From: Aselliscus stoliczkanus
Lineage: Eukaryota > Chordata > Mammalia > Chiroptera > Hipposideridae
NCBI GenBank assembly: GCA_033961575.1
Contig: CM066735.1
Coordinates: forward strand, 31,515,501 to 31,579,500
DNA: 64,000 nt
Reading direction: 5' to 3'
A program made the position numbers and the translations under genes. Shown here in pieces: positions 23,516 to 36,093 of this stretch (its first letter is position 1; every line of letters starts with the position of its first letter). The notes beneath the pieces are model-generated. The model saw only the letters and a list, made by a program, of their open reading frames with translations. It had not been told where the DNA came from and searched no databases.

Positions 23516-24839
23516 AACCATGCAGAATAGAAACAGTAGCAGGCATGTGTGTGGTTTATTTCTGCTGAATTTTGTAACAAAACAGCATACTGTTATATAA
23601 CCCAAAGTTATAAGATTCTGTTTTATGACTATGGTCCAATAAATATAGAATCTACCAGGCATGGATATCAGAATTTAGAAGGACATTAGCCCTTGGGCTG
23701 TGGGGTTTTGTAACCTGCATGATTATGGGTAGTCCAGCCAGTCTCTTGGCCTGACCACGCTTTGTGACTGTAAGCTTTATATTCCCCACAGCTGCATGTT
23801 ATGGAGGAAGCTTGGCCTCCATACTTATTCTCCCTCTTCAGCAGTCATGGTTGGGATAATACCAGCCCCTTTCCTGGGGTGTCTGGGGGCTGCTAGAACC
23901 CAAGTTCTGCAGTCCCAGCTATTCTATAATGTGGACATATAGCTGCCACGCTTGATCTGCATTCTAACACGATTAACTGACTTCAGTACGTGGCAATTGT
24001 TGATTTCTACAAAGAAAGTTTGGGTTCCCGAATTATTCTCCTCTGTAACAGAGGCCAACCCTTTCTCTCAAATGCCAGTCTGCAAGTGAGTCTTTTTGGA
24101 TACATTAACCATTACTTTTCAGTCTATCACATTTTGAATTAGTGGACTCTGAACACCATAATCCACTGTCATCCCCTATCACCTCAACCCTTTAGAGTTC
24201 CAAGGCTAGTTGCTGAGTCCCTGTGGAAAACATAGGAGGATAGGATGGATGGTGCATAGGAAAAGGAAGACTGATTAGTACCTGAAGCTCTCCTGGTAAT
24301 ATAGAATAAGAGCATGTCTAATATTATGTAGTACTATAAATACTATTTAACAGGAAGTTTGCTCTTTTACATCAGACAGTTATCATAAGTACTTGGGAGG
24401 GGGTCCCAGACAACTTGGAATGGCTGAGTGATTAGTGTCCGCAAAATTCTCCAAACTTCCTTCAAAATCTGTGCAATTCTTGTCATCTAGTATAATAGAG
24501 GATCTGTCCAACATGCCATGTTTAGTGTAGAGATCTGAAATCTATATTATTGGGATTTGTTTGATTCACAGGAAAGGGAATACTGCCTGATGGGAGTATG
24601 CCAGGAAGCTGGTAAGCTCTACAGACAGAGTTGAGTCTTTAAAAGATACTGGAAGAAAAAAAAAAGATACTGGAATGGCTACAGCTCTCCCCTGCCTCAT
24701 TTAGTATCTAAGGAAAATACAGCATCATGAACTTTAAGTAGAAAAAGTCGGTCTTTATGAGAACACACCAAAAAATCCAGGGTAACCTGGGAAATAGGTT
24801 ATGGAAAGGGGGCGAGCAGTAAAACCTGATAAATACATT
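23516..24839. other. Unassigned DNA, partly less AT-rich
   Basis: The 23690-24200 part is more balanced in composition and could be an old LTR or unique sequence. I cannot name it. Confidence 0.3.
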
Positions 24840-25395
24840 TAGCCACATGGTCAAATGTGACGTCATTAATGATAAACCATGGTGATAGTATGGGCCCTTG
24901 ATATGCTTATTGTAATGAGAATGGTACTTTACTTCTGTGAGCTTTCTCCAAAAAAAACACAAAATCTCATTCTAATCATGAAAAAACAGACAAATCTCAA
25001 TAGAGGAACCTCTTACAAAATACCTGCCCAGTATTTTTCAAAATTGTCAAGGTCATCTGAACTAAGGAAAGTCTAAGAAACTGGCATGGCCAAGAGGAGC
25101 CTAAGGACACATGACAACTAAATTAATAGGATGTCCTGGATGGAATCCTAGGAAAAGGACATTTGGTAAAAACTAAAAAAAAGAAAATCTGAATAAAAGT
25201 ATAGACTTTAGTTACTAATAATGTATCATTATAATAATATTGCTTCATTCATTGTAATACCTATACCATACTAATGTAAAATGTTAATAATAAGGGGGAA
25301 CGAGGTGTGGGGTTTATGGCAATTCTATGTATCATCTTCTAAACATTTCCGTAAGTCTAAAACTGTTCCAAAAATAACATTTATTTTTTAAAAAG
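24840..25395 (+). mobile_element. Old L1-type 3' end
   Basis: Contains 'gaaactggcatggccaagag', 'gacacatgacaactaaatta', 'ggatgtcctggatggaatcc', 'aaaaggacattt', 'gtctaaaactgttccaaaaa' and an A/T-rich end at 25380-25395, in the order seen in old L1 3' UTRs. Confidence 0.6.
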
Positions 25396-25778
25396 AAAAA
25401 AGCAGAGCTAATTGTTTAATATGATCCCATTTCTTTTATAATCCCATTTTTTTAAAAACACAAAAAAATGATAAAATGCTAAAGTATTAAATCTGGGGCT
25501 GTATCATTATAGGTAATAATCACATTATACATTTTTATAGTATTTTGGGTGTTTTATTTTTTAATCCTTAAAATTAAAAAAAAATAAATGAGTACACTTA
25601 TGAAGAAAAAGAAAGCTCTGCCAAATATTCTATGATTAGATGAAGATGAATAATCACTGATAGGACCATCACATAATCATTGACTTGATTTTATGTTATG
25701 TATCTTTTTCCTTTTTTCACATCTATGTATTTTAATTGCGATGATGAACATAAACTATTCTATGTAATGTTTAGCTTT
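25396..25778. other. Unassigned AT-rich DNA
   Basis: Nothing recognised. Confidence 0.3.
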
Positions 25779-25914
25779 AAAAGGAATAGTTGTGGGCCGG
25801 CCGAGTGGCACAGTGGTTAAGCGCTGGCTTGGGAAGCCAGTGGCCCCGGTTTGGGTCCCACATATGAGGGGGCCAGTGACACTGCCCTCAAAAAAAAAAA
25901 AAAGGAATAGTTGT
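25779..25914 (+). mobile_element. tRNA-derived SINE, short form, with target-site duplications
   Basis: The head starts at 25794 (GGGCCGGCCGAGTGGCAC) and the short body ends in TGACACTGCCCTC plus an A-tail. A perfect 15-bp duplication, aaaaggaatagttgt, flanks it (25779-25793 and 25900-25914). Confidence 0.95.
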
Positions 25915-26399
25915 AGTTGTAACACCTTGGAAGACGGACACCTGCTGAACCTCATTGCTTTGCCAAATTTTTACAAGTAAACACTTTAGTTTATAGTAAA
26001 CCCCCTATAGTAAACCAGGCCACTGATACTGTAGGTTTTCAGATCCTAAGTACTAACAGGTAATTTTTGTTTATAAAAATAGTTCAAACAGAAATCCTAC
26101 TACTATATGATGATTTGGGAATAATATTAGCATGTATTTATACTGTATTATAGATAAACTGCCTAATTTCCTCCAGTTTGGCTCTACAGGGTTCAAGGTG
26201 GAACACCCCAAAAAGTGTGGAAGAAGCAAAATTGATCTTTGTTCTCTTCCTTACTCAGTGCTCAAACTCATTTTGTACATGAGAACAGCAGAGAACAGCT
26301 ACTTGGTTAATAGAAAGCCATAGTTTTCTGTTTTCTAAAAGGTTCTGAAAGCCTTTTTGGAAAGGGATAGTAGCAGGGTGCCTAGTGTTATGGAGGGGG
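25915..26399. other. Unassigned DNA
   Basis: No gene or named repeat. Confidence 0.3.

Positions 26400-26466
<67 letters not shown>
26400..26466 (+). repeat. (GA)n microsatellite
   Basis: About 60 bp of pure GA after a GGGGGG start; a homopurine tract. Confidence 0.97.
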
Positions 26467-26467
<1 letters not shown>

Positions 26468-26929
26468 CTACGAGTACAGACATGTGTTATCCAGACACTA
26501 ATAAGAGACAATTCTGCAAAAGTGATAATGTGTTAATTATTTAAGACTGCCCTTAAATGGACCTGACAGGTAATTACTAATGACATTCTTGAGATATGGC
26601 CCCATGAGAAATATAAATAAGCTGATGCGAGTCATTTGTCTAAAAACATCTGGTTAAAGATCATTGTTCTCTGAAGGAGTTGGCACATAATATTAATTAA
26701 AAACCAAAGGGATGAATGCTTCTTTACATTATCAAAGAAACACAGTGGCTGCCCTCCCACCCCCACCTAAATGTGGAATTTGATTCACTAGTTCAACCTC
26801 ATCTTGCTTTACTTGGTCTTAGTGAGAAATTAGCTTCAAGAGCATACGAGTGGGAGAAATGCCACATTTCTAAAAGCAAAGTTTTGTGCATTTATAAAAC
26901 CTTAGGAAAAAACCTATCTTTATTCATGA

Positions 26930-27103
26930 CAGTGGTTCTTAACCTTTTTGTGAAGGGTGACATCCATTGGAGAATGGGATAAAAGATAGTAACTTTCCCT
27001 GCTGACCATAAAATACATGCACATATGACCTTTAATATTTTACAAACAATATTGTGAGGGCCATTCACACTCTGAAGCCCAACAAGAACCAGAGTTTAAG
27101 AAC
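26930..27103 (+). mobile_element. hAT-type non-autonomous DNA transposon relic
   Basis: The left end CAGTGGTTCTTAACCTTTTT is a typical Charlie-type hAT terminus. The right end GAGTTTAAGAAC is its approximate complement. Between them lie 'catgcacatatgacc' and 'actctgaagccca', seen in old mammalian MER-type hAT MITEs. The terminal bases on the right and the 8-bp duplication are not clear. Confidence 0.6.
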
Positions 27104-28499
27104 TTATATATTTTTCCTAATCACTTAAACATTGGCAACTATTACAGGCTATTCATAATTCTATAATGGTATAAATGTTCTACAATTTTAAATAACAATT
27201 ATGAAAAAAAGCAAAATGCTACATATTGTCTCAAAAATTTGCATGAAACAGTTATACACAAAAATAAATAGATTTGCATTTAAGAGGGAGGATATATATT
27301 GGTTTTATGATGGGGAATATCAAATTACACTAAGTTTTAAAATGTAGTGGGGGGACTGTTCTCAGAGATAAATTTTGCACCTTAAAATTGGATGTGATTG
27401 GGAGCAAAGCATTTACTAAATAATTTATAAGTATAATAAAGAAAGTATATCTAGAGATATTTTAAAGAGCCTCTAGAAACATATATATCAGATTTTTAAT
27501 ATATTTATATTACAAAACATAAGACAAATCTCCTAATTCTATGAGAGTTATTACAGAAACATAAAAAGCATATTTATAAGTGAAGAAGTAGATTATTAAG
27601 CCAAAACAGAAACTAAATGTCAGCACCAGTCTTTGTTGGGAGATATGTTTATGCCTACAAATACACCCAAGCCAATCAATTATTTCAATCTAAAACCCCT
27701 TGCTTTGTTGCTTGGTTTAAGTAACACTGAAAATTCATTTATTTTTTATTTGCCAGATGTATATGGAGCTCTTGTCATTTGCCAGGGATTATGCTAAGCA
27801 ATCCTTTCTGACCTTTTCTTGCATCGTTCCCCCATTTTTCTCAGTATTACATATAAAGAAACCTTTTTTTAGGTCCTCTCTTCCCTGGCTTCCAACATTT
27901 TATATTTGGTGTTCTTTGGAAAACTTTCTATAGCTGTTACGCCCCCGCCCCCCCCCCCAGTACTTTCTAGGTCTCCTCTAACTCACTCCAACTTTTTATC
28001 TGATTTTATTTGTTTTTTTTTTCCTCAAGGTTACTTGAGCTTTTGTGGTTCCCTAAATTTCTCTTTTAACACTCATGACACTTCAAATTATGTGTCCAAA
28101 CTTTGTGGTTCTTATGAAACTCTGTGATCCATAATGATATGGATTCCAAGGCCCAGCAAAATTCCGAGTAGGTGGTTGGTAAAGATTTAGAGACTAAATG
28201 AAGATATGAATAAATGAATGATTAGCCTCTGTGTTATTGAGAGATTATAATCTATTAGAGCTTCAAGTGCTATGTGGAAAGAGAGTCCTATAAAGGGAAC
28301 ATAGAGTTCTTTTGCTGGTAGTAGATGCTACTGTCACTACAGGCAAAAACTCAGTATGGTGTTGCATATTGCAAGTCACAGAAAAATGTGTTTGCTTCTG
28401 ACCCTCAGCTCATCCATTCATGCATCCATAATTCACCCATCCATAGAAATATACTGAATGCCCAAGAAATGAAGCATTGCTTTACACTGTCTTTTGCAT
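27104..28499. other. Unassigned AT-rich DNA
   Basis: A weak L2/MIR-like phrase near 27740-27800 (gccagggattatgctaagc). C-run at 27943-27958. No gene. Confidence 0.35.
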
Positions 28500-28585
28500 A
28501 ACATTTTCTAGCCTACACGCAATATCTGGCACATGGGAGCAGCTCAACAAATATTTGTTAAGTGGATGAATGAATGCACTGAGTT
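28500..28585 (+). repeat. L2 3' end relic
   Basis: The phrase atctggcacatgggagcagc followed by 'tcaacaaatatttgttaagt' and 'ggatgaatgaatg' is the classic L2 3' terminus. Confidence 0.65.
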
Positions 28586-30189
28586 AGAGAGCCGGAAGTC
28601 TGAACAAAAAGAATAAATTCTAAGATCGGAGTAAAATGGATTCCAAGCCCTATATTGTCAAATACGAAAGTTTTAGCCAAAATAACCCTTGTTGAATATT
28701 TATACTGCATAAGCAGGTTGGCATTTTTAGAAATTAGACTTTCTTTCCTTCATTAGATGTCTTCATTAGATGATTTATCTCTAAGTTTAAATCCATTGAA
28801 AATACACACAAATAAGAAGCAATATAGAATCACACATTTGCAAACATTTAAAATCAAAACAGAAAAACAGTCATCTGTTCCTTTCTCATCATAGCTTAAT
28901 TTGATATGCAAATTAGTATGGCTTCTGCCCATATCTAAATTTTGCTTGGCAATTTGCTAATTCACTTTACATAATATAGCACAGAGACACAGACATTTAT
29001 ACATAAAATTATACTAAGATATTTTTATAATTTCTAATATTTATTAACAGATGTTGAAAGTGTGATGATTTTTAATACTTCAAGGTAACAAACAATTATA
29101 CTGTAAAATGCTCTGTAATCTTTTTCTTGATTACACGTTTGATTTTACTCCAACAAAATGACCTCATTTTCCTTTTATCTATTTTATATACATGGGATGA
29201 AAAGCCCAATTTAATAACAATGGACTTTTTATAGGAGAGAAAATAAAACCCCAAAATAAGTTTCTGAATATGAAATCTCTCTGTACTTACCATTCATAAA
29301 TAAGCTAATTAGCATCGCCAAACAACATATCAATGCAAAGAATTAGTAGCTATTTACTGAATTTCACACATGGCTTGTAAATTAGAATTGTGTACAAATG
29401 TAGTCTGAACTTCTAGAAGAAAAAGCTTACTTAGTTATATTAGTTATTTTATCAACTGTTTTATGTGAATTTTCTTTAAATTATTCATGTATGGTAATAT
29501 TCTTTTTCTTATCTATTAAATGGGTTACTTATAAGAATTATGCAAAGACAGTTTGCATGTATTAAACTATAGAGACAATAACATAAATACAGAATTCAAA
29601 TATCATTTGGCATTATATAGTCTTTCAATTTATCTAAGAAATAAGAAGCATTGACTGCCAAGAATGACTTTCTTTTTACTTTAAAGGAGCTGACTTTTTA
29701 AAAAGAAGAAGTAGTCATGCCTAGCAGATGATATATATTTATAAATGTCCATATTTGTTAAAAAAAAAAAAAGAATTTTGTCCAAATTGTCTCTATACTC
29801 ATTTGGATCCTAAAATATATTTTTACTTCACTTTCCTTCAGCTTCTATTCATGTGAATCTGTCTTATACCTCAAACTTGATCAAGGAATAGGTGAAAGCT
29901 CAATGTAATGTCTAAAATGACTTGACTTCAAGAAAAAGACGGAGATACTTAAGCGATAAGAAATTGGTCTGCCATTTGACTCCACTGCACTCTTGAACAA
30001 TTAAATTTTTGTAGACTCTCTTTGCTTCTACTTTCTTTTCCATAAAATGGCATATTAATAAAAAATTCCTCATAATGTTGTTGAGGAATTTAGATGGCAC
30101 ATTCAATGTGATCAACACACTGTCTGTCCCACGGTAATCACTAGATGAAATTTAGCTCATAATAGCAGTAATATTATTAAATTAGTGAA
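28586..30189. other. Unassigned, repeat-poor AT-rich DNA
   Basis: About 1.6 kb with no repeat I can name and no exon. One octamer motif ATGCAAAT lies at 28906-28913. No proof of function. Confidence 0.3.
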
Positions 30190-30500
30190 TTAGTGAAACA
30201 GGAGGAGGCCATGAGACTGGGGTAGCTAGCTCTAGGGCTGTGGCAGCCTATGTAAGCAAATCAACCCTAGGCTTGTAAATCCCTCAAAGATGAGAAATCT
30301 AAATCCAAGGGCAACCAGTCACAAACAGCCAACTGGGCTTTCCCAAATTAAGCAACCACTTAAGCTAAAGTCAATCAAATTATGTATTTTCTTGCCCCGC
30401 TTCCTATCTTCTCTCTAAAAGTCTCGCCCTGAGCGCCTGTTAGCAGAGCACTCCTAACCACTTCTGGTTTGGTGCTGCCAGATTTTTGCCCAAATCTAAA
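30190..30500 (+). repeat. LTR-like remnant of an old endogenous retrovirus
   Basis: The segment reads like a retroviral LTR U3-R region: 'cagccaactgggctttccca', 'ttgccccgcttcctatcttc', a weak TATA-like tctctctaaaag and 'cctgttagcagagcactcct'. I see no viral gene. Class not determined. Confidence 0.4.
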
Positions 30501-31639
30501 ATATTTAATATGCCTCAATTTATTTTTGACAATATTAATATTTGTATTCTGTGCTATACATACAACATGTAAGACCTTCTGTGGATTTAGTGTGTCCATG
30601 AAAATTACTTATTTCCCTAGTAAATACTGCATACATACACACACAGAGCTTTTTATATCTGGGCCTATTGTTAAAGAAGAATAATTCTGTGACCAGTTAC
30701 ATTTTACCTGAGTGCTCTGATCCTGGAAAATGGAGAAGGTTAAAGGAATCCTCTCATTATCTTTTTGTATTCTAGGGAACAGTTTACTATAAAGAATCAC
30801 ACAGGAATGTGACTAGATTGTAGATGAAAAGGGGTTCCATAATAATACTGATAAGTCTAGTGATGGGAAGTAACCTCACAGGATGATCTGATCATAAATT
30901 CCTAACTGGACAGGTCATGGTGGGTAGTCACGCATATAACTTTTGTAGTAAAAGATTTATCTTTGCCTTAAGTAAGTAAGCCCCATCTACTATTCTTGTG
31001 CATCTAATATAGGGAAGGGGTATTATGGACTATTTTTACAAAAGAAGGAACTAGAACCATGGATTGCAAGCCTGCTATGGATTGCAAGCCTGCTACATGC
31101 CACCAAGTACAGAATTCAGGCAGAACATCCAAAGCTTAGTAGCAAAGAGATTCCATTGTAGTGGCCTCTCCTGTAATTAAACCTATTACAAACTAGTAAA
31201 AGGCTGTATCTTACAAAAGTTCGAGATAAATCTGCCCCTAGTCTTCCTGTACCTTGCTGGAAAAGTTACAGATGAACTTATCATTGTTCTTCTTTCCTCC
31301 TTTTCCCCATATATGAAATATTCTATGGAAACAAGAAACACATAAATCCTACTCATACTGGCAGAGAGGGTCTCTTTTCCACTAGCAGTTAGAGACCATG
31401 AACCTGTCCGTAAGGTGGTATTTTCTTACTTTCTGCTAAATTAACTTATTTTCACTTTAAACTCTGTTTATCTGCTCAGGTTTGAATTCTTTCCCACCAG
31501 AAGCCAAGAACATTCTTGGCCCAGGGTTTGAGCCCTGCTGGCATAGCATACTTTTGAAAAGCCAGAATAATCCTCTTTTTTAGTCCCCTTGGAGGCATAG
31601 CTACCCTCAAGGGAACACATAATCTTGTTAATGACCCTG
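30501..31639. other. Unassigned DNA between LTR-like segments
   Basis: Could be degraded internal sequence of an old endogenous retrovirus, but I see no gag, pol or env motif. A perfect 18-bp tandem duplication lies at 31059-31094. Confidence 0.3.
31059..31094 (+). repeat. 18-bp perfect tandem duplication
   Basis: atggattgcaagcctgct occurs twice back to back (31059-31076 and 31077-31094). Confidence 0.95.
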
Positions 31640-31837
31640 TACCTTGCCTTCTCCCACCTTCGTGTAATTGTCCTTACTTTCCCTCCTTAATTCCAAAGGT
31701 ATAAAAGAAACCGCAAAACTATTATTCTTTGGAGCATTTGAGATCTTGCTTTCTAGCAATTGCCATCTGTACGGCTCAAATAAACTCTTATAAAAGTCCT
31801 CCACAGGTTTGGATATTTCTTACATCAACAAAAGGAA
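31640..31837 (+). repeat. LTR-like segment with TATA box and polyadenylation signal
   Basis: The order is that of an LTR: GGTATAAAAGAAACC (about 31699), 'ctttggagcatttgag', then CAAATAAACTC, a short R/U5-like stretch and an end near ttacatcaaca. Old and non-coding. Confidence 0.45.
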
Positions 31838-32130
31838 GTCTAGGTTAACCAATCAGCATTTGCCTTCTCAGCACAGCTCACCTGACTCAGGTCCAAGACT
31901 TTTTGCTCCACACAAGCGAAGTAACCTGCTTAGCAAGCATTTAATGATACCCAGGATACCTGTTCTTGTTCACTGTGGTCTATAAAACCCTTTTGCTTTG
32001 TACAACTCTTTGGAGCACCATTCTGTTTTCTAGACTGGATATTTACTGACTCATGAATTATTAACACACACACACAAACTAGATCTGAAAATTAAGTGTG
32101 AAATTTTCTTTTAACAACTCAGAGATTAAC
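31838..32130 (+). repeat. Second LTR-like segment
   Basis: CCAATCAGCA (31850) resembles a CAAT box and TCTATAAAACCC (31980) a TATA box, followed by 'actctttggagcaccattct', a phrase shared in part with the preceding LTR-like segment. Its tail includes a short (AC)n. Confidence 0.4.
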
Positions 32131-33329
32131 TATGTGTTATGAATAACCAAAATAATCACTTATTAATTTCAATATTTGATTTTAAAAAAAAGAAAAGGAA
32201 ACTCCAGTATTTCCTCCTGCTCCAATATCATTGGTATTATTACTCTGAGGTTTTCCAAAGATCTCATGTTCTGATATTCTGTTTCTGCTGGGTTATGAGG
32301 TGCTACTCTAGAGTCTCATCCACAGAGGCTGGCCTCACTTCTACCCTACCTGTAAGGACTGAAACAAGAAACAAAGATCCTTTTACTTTGATTTTCCATA
32401 GTAATTCCTCACAAAAGGTAGTTGTATACTGCAGACATTTTTTGAAAATGTTAGGGAAACACAGAAGATTCTAGCACAGGGCAGCATGCAATTTAATAAC
32501 AATAATGATTTTTTTTATTTTTCTTTTTTTATGATCACTCATCTTCCTATCTCCAGTCTCCTCCACTTCCCCCATCCCAGTTTCTTTGAAGTGCAAAAAT
32601 GCTCACATTTTGTTATATAGAACAATTTCCCTACCACAAACTCAGCTCTGAGGCTACTTTACATATACAAAAATTCATTAAGTGTTCTGCTAAGCAGAGA
32701 TCCATTTAATGTAGAACTCCAACCTTTAGCAACATTTAGCAACACAAAGAAAATCTTCCTTTAATATTAGCCAGCAAAACTTTCTAAGCAGCATTTTATT
32801 CCCTGCTGGGTTATCCAAGTGGAAGGGAACAGAATTAAATTTATCATGCTCTTGATGTTAAATATGGAATATATCTTATATGGAAGACCATCTTAATTTA
32901 CTTTTGTTGTTACGTTAAGTTACATTTTTTTAAAAATCACGTAACTATTTACATGATGTTTAAAAGTGTAAACCAAAAATACCAAAAAACAAAAAAAGAG
33001 AGAGAGAAAAAGAGAGATACAACCAAACCAAAGACTCCTTGGAAATTTCTTCTCTATATTTTCTCTTTTCAATTACAAAACAATACATTAACACATGAAT
33101 ATGAAACAATTCTAAACTTATCGCATTACTCAAATCATGTATAACCCACCACTCTAATTCTGTTCCCCTTCCCATAAGTAAAAATAGTTATCAGTCTGAT
33201 ATGAATTCTTTCCATGCATTTTTTCCCATATTCATGATTTCCTTTTTCTTTAATTTCAAGCTAAGCTTATGCTAAGAGAAATATTATTCATGACACTTGT
33301 TATAACAGTAAAGCAGATTTGACTCAGGA
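32131..33329. other. Unassigned DNA
   Basis: No exon or named repeat. A purine-rich run lies at 32990-33018. Confidence 0.35.
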
Positions 33330-34075
33330 CTGTCGCAAGAGGTTACAGGCACTACTGAAACGGGGTTTTGCAGTACAGATTAGAGATTGGGCTCAACTCA
33401 ATTATAACAAGAAAACGTGGGAACTAGTACCCAAGGAGCAGGCTGGGGAGATCAGTGGATGGGAAATTACTAAGAGGAAACATCAGGATGGAGTGGAGGG
33501 AGGGATCTGGTTAAACCAACCTACAGGATTCTTGCTAAAGGCAGGTCCAGGTGATCAGATCCCTTGGGGGATGATAGGGGATGGAGATTTAGGTCAGATT
33601 AAGAGTGATCGGATACTGAGGATGGAGGATTCTGGCTAAACTGATTCAGGATTCTTGCTAAAATTGGGCTCCTGAGGACAGAGTCACCAAGGATGGGGCC
33701 TAATTGAAAACAAACTCAGAGGAGCCTGACGAGAGTCTAGTCAGGGAATGAATCTTTGCCAGTTCCTCTGCTTATTTAATAGTGTTTTTGTAAATTTTAC
33801 ATATTTATCCCAAACTAAGTAAACATAAAAAAAAACAAAAAACAACTAAACTAATAAAAAGGAATATTTCCAATGATTAGCTCTACTTTCTGTTCTCTAA
33901 ATAGATTTTCTATTTTTAAAAGTGAGTTATAGACCCTTAAGGAGTCACTCTGAATGGGCTGCCTCATAAGTCAGAAGGGGAGTTACTGCAGGTGGCCAGG
34001 TGGGAAAGACCACTACAACAGAGTGGGGGTTCAAGCACTGGGTAAGGGGAGATTCGATTTCTTACACCACAGATT
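33330..34075 (+). repeat. Old repeat-like segment, possibly retroviral
   Basis: A more GC-rich block with an internal repeated phrase, caggattcttgctaaa, at about 33525-33540 and 33646-33661. The style resembles old endogenous retroviral LTR or flank sequence. No viral gene is visible and the 106-codon frame at 33319-33639 has no recognisable domain. Confidence 0.3.
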
Positions 34076-35931
34076 CTACTGTTCATTAATACGCAGTTTT
34101 GGTTTATGACCCTCTTCTGCAGCCATCATAGTCTGCTCTAGACGCCTGATCTTGAATCTGATAGACGTATCCTTCTCTGGATTTGATGAAGAATATGTTC
34201 ATCTGCCTTCCTCCTATGCCATTCTCTCTTCCGGTAGAACTCCCTTTTCTCCATTTTCCTCTAGTCTCAAAACTTGTCTTCCATAAGCTAATATATACCT
34301 CACTACTTTAAAAAAATCCAAAACCCTGGATCAAATCATTATTAATTTCCTCTTAAGTGTTTTTAAACAGCCTTCATTTTTCCTCTAGTTCTACTTTGTT
34401 GCTTTGTAATTATAATAGATTGATGTTACATGCATACTAGAATCTTATATATAAATGGAACTTTCCTAAATTATCTTTTTTTTTCCTATGCAGAGACGAA
34501 TAGGTTATACTGTAAATTAGGTAGGGTGGCATTTTTTGATATAAGCCAATAGTATTTATTTTTAATGTAATTTCTAATATTCATTATTATTTGAATAGTC
34601 ACATTTCTATCTAAATACACTTCTAATATTCTAATGAATGAGTTTCAAACATGTTTCTCAGATATTTATTAAGCATAATAGGTCAGATTTTATGAATTGA
34701 TGAGAACCATATACATTATCACCTAACTGCAAAATGATTTCCTTTTACCTTATAATAACATCCCTCCACCTGCTCCCATACAAATAAACAAGATAATCTT
34801 ATAACATCTTCTGTTTAATTTGCTTCAGAAATTTCTGAGGATTACTCTTATTCCTACCTACTAATGAAACATTGTTTTACTCTTTTATGATAACCAAGTC
34901 TATCATATTCTTTTGCAATCTGTATTTTCTTAAACTAGGCATTCTCCAATTTTATATTATTTTGTAAAAACAAAATAAAACATAAACATGATATATTATA
35001 ATAAAATTACATTTGTATTGTTCTTATGTCATAATCTTTATTCACTGTTTGTTTTGCTATGAGCAGTTATCTTGTCATTCAGTAAAGAAAAATGACAGGA
35101 AACACTAGGTAAGATGTATTTTCCAAAGATAAATCTTTTTTTTTATTCTCAAAGCATTTGCTCCTCTCCAGTATCTGCCTTTGAAGTGATCACTTCATAA
35201 TTCATCATCGCTAAAGAGAGAGGCATCTCAAGAAACTTAATTGCTCAAAATGTGAATGATACTAATAGATGGGAGAAGAGAAGGCCATGTTAAATCCATT
35301 AAGTTTTCAAAAACATCAGATGCTTCCAGAAAGAATACTCTAGAGACACATTTGACAATAGCGCTCAACTCATAATGACATTCCTCTGAATCAATTTTGT
35401 AGAGTCTTCATATGAACTGTAGAGAGAGTGCGTATTAACAAGTGGGGCTGACACTCAGCAAAACGATGACAATAATGTGTCATCCATCCAATCTTAATTT
35501 ACTGATGCTGACAGTGCTGATTTCTCTAATACCCTAGAGGTACCCAGCTGCTATGGCTAGCATCACATCCTCTACCCTAGTAGCAGTTTGCATCTCTGTG
35601 ATCTCATTCTTTCCATCTACTCAGAGATGTGGTGACACAAAGGGCTAAAGAATGAATGTGATAGTAACCTGCAGTAGTTTCCTAGTTCAAGATTTTAAAT
35701 CTAGCTCCAACTTAACTGACAGAATTTGGAAGGAGAAAGAAGCAAATTAGCTGAATGCTAATATAATCTCAATTCAACATGATAATTTTTACACCAATTT
35801 ATTTATTAGATGACGATCAGGTTAGCTAGACCTGACTTACCCAAAGGGGCATCAGTAGAAAGTTTGAGAGAGTAGTTACAGCCTTATTGATAAGTCAAGC
35901 ACTGCACCAGGAAAAGCAAGTTTGAATTACT
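34076..35931. other. Unassigned, repeat-poor DNA
   Basis: About 1.85 kb without recognised repeats or exons. 35150-35600 has balanced composition and is a candidate for unique, possibly conserved non-coding sequence. Confidence 0.3.
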
Positions 35932-36035
35932 AAAAAAAAAAAAAAAAAAAAAAATATTTGTTGAATGCAGCCTATTGTCTGATATTGTACTAAACACTGG
36001 GGACTATTCAATGAACAAAACAGCCCCAAATCTGC
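35932..36035 (-). repeat. A-run and L2 3' end relic, antisense
   Basis: A ~23-A run is followed by atatttgttgaatgcag, 'gtactaaacactggggacta' and 'aatgaacaaaacag', the complement of the L2 3' end. Confidence 0.5.
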
Positions 36036-36056
36036 ATCCTGCAGTGCTTACTTTTA

Positions 36057-36093
36057 GTGTGTGTATTTGTGTATGTGTGTGTATTTGTGTGTG
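36057..36093 (+). repeat. Imperfect (GT)n microsatellite
   Basis: GT repeats with TATTT interruptions. Confidence 0.85.

Noticed and set aside
33319..33639. 106-codon frame as a possible gene
   Set aside because: No domain, no codon-bias evidence, no splice or promoter context; sits in repeat-like sequence.
30190..34075. Intact endogenous retrovirus
   Set aside because: No gag, pol or env reading frame or motif could be seen; only LTR-like control signals.
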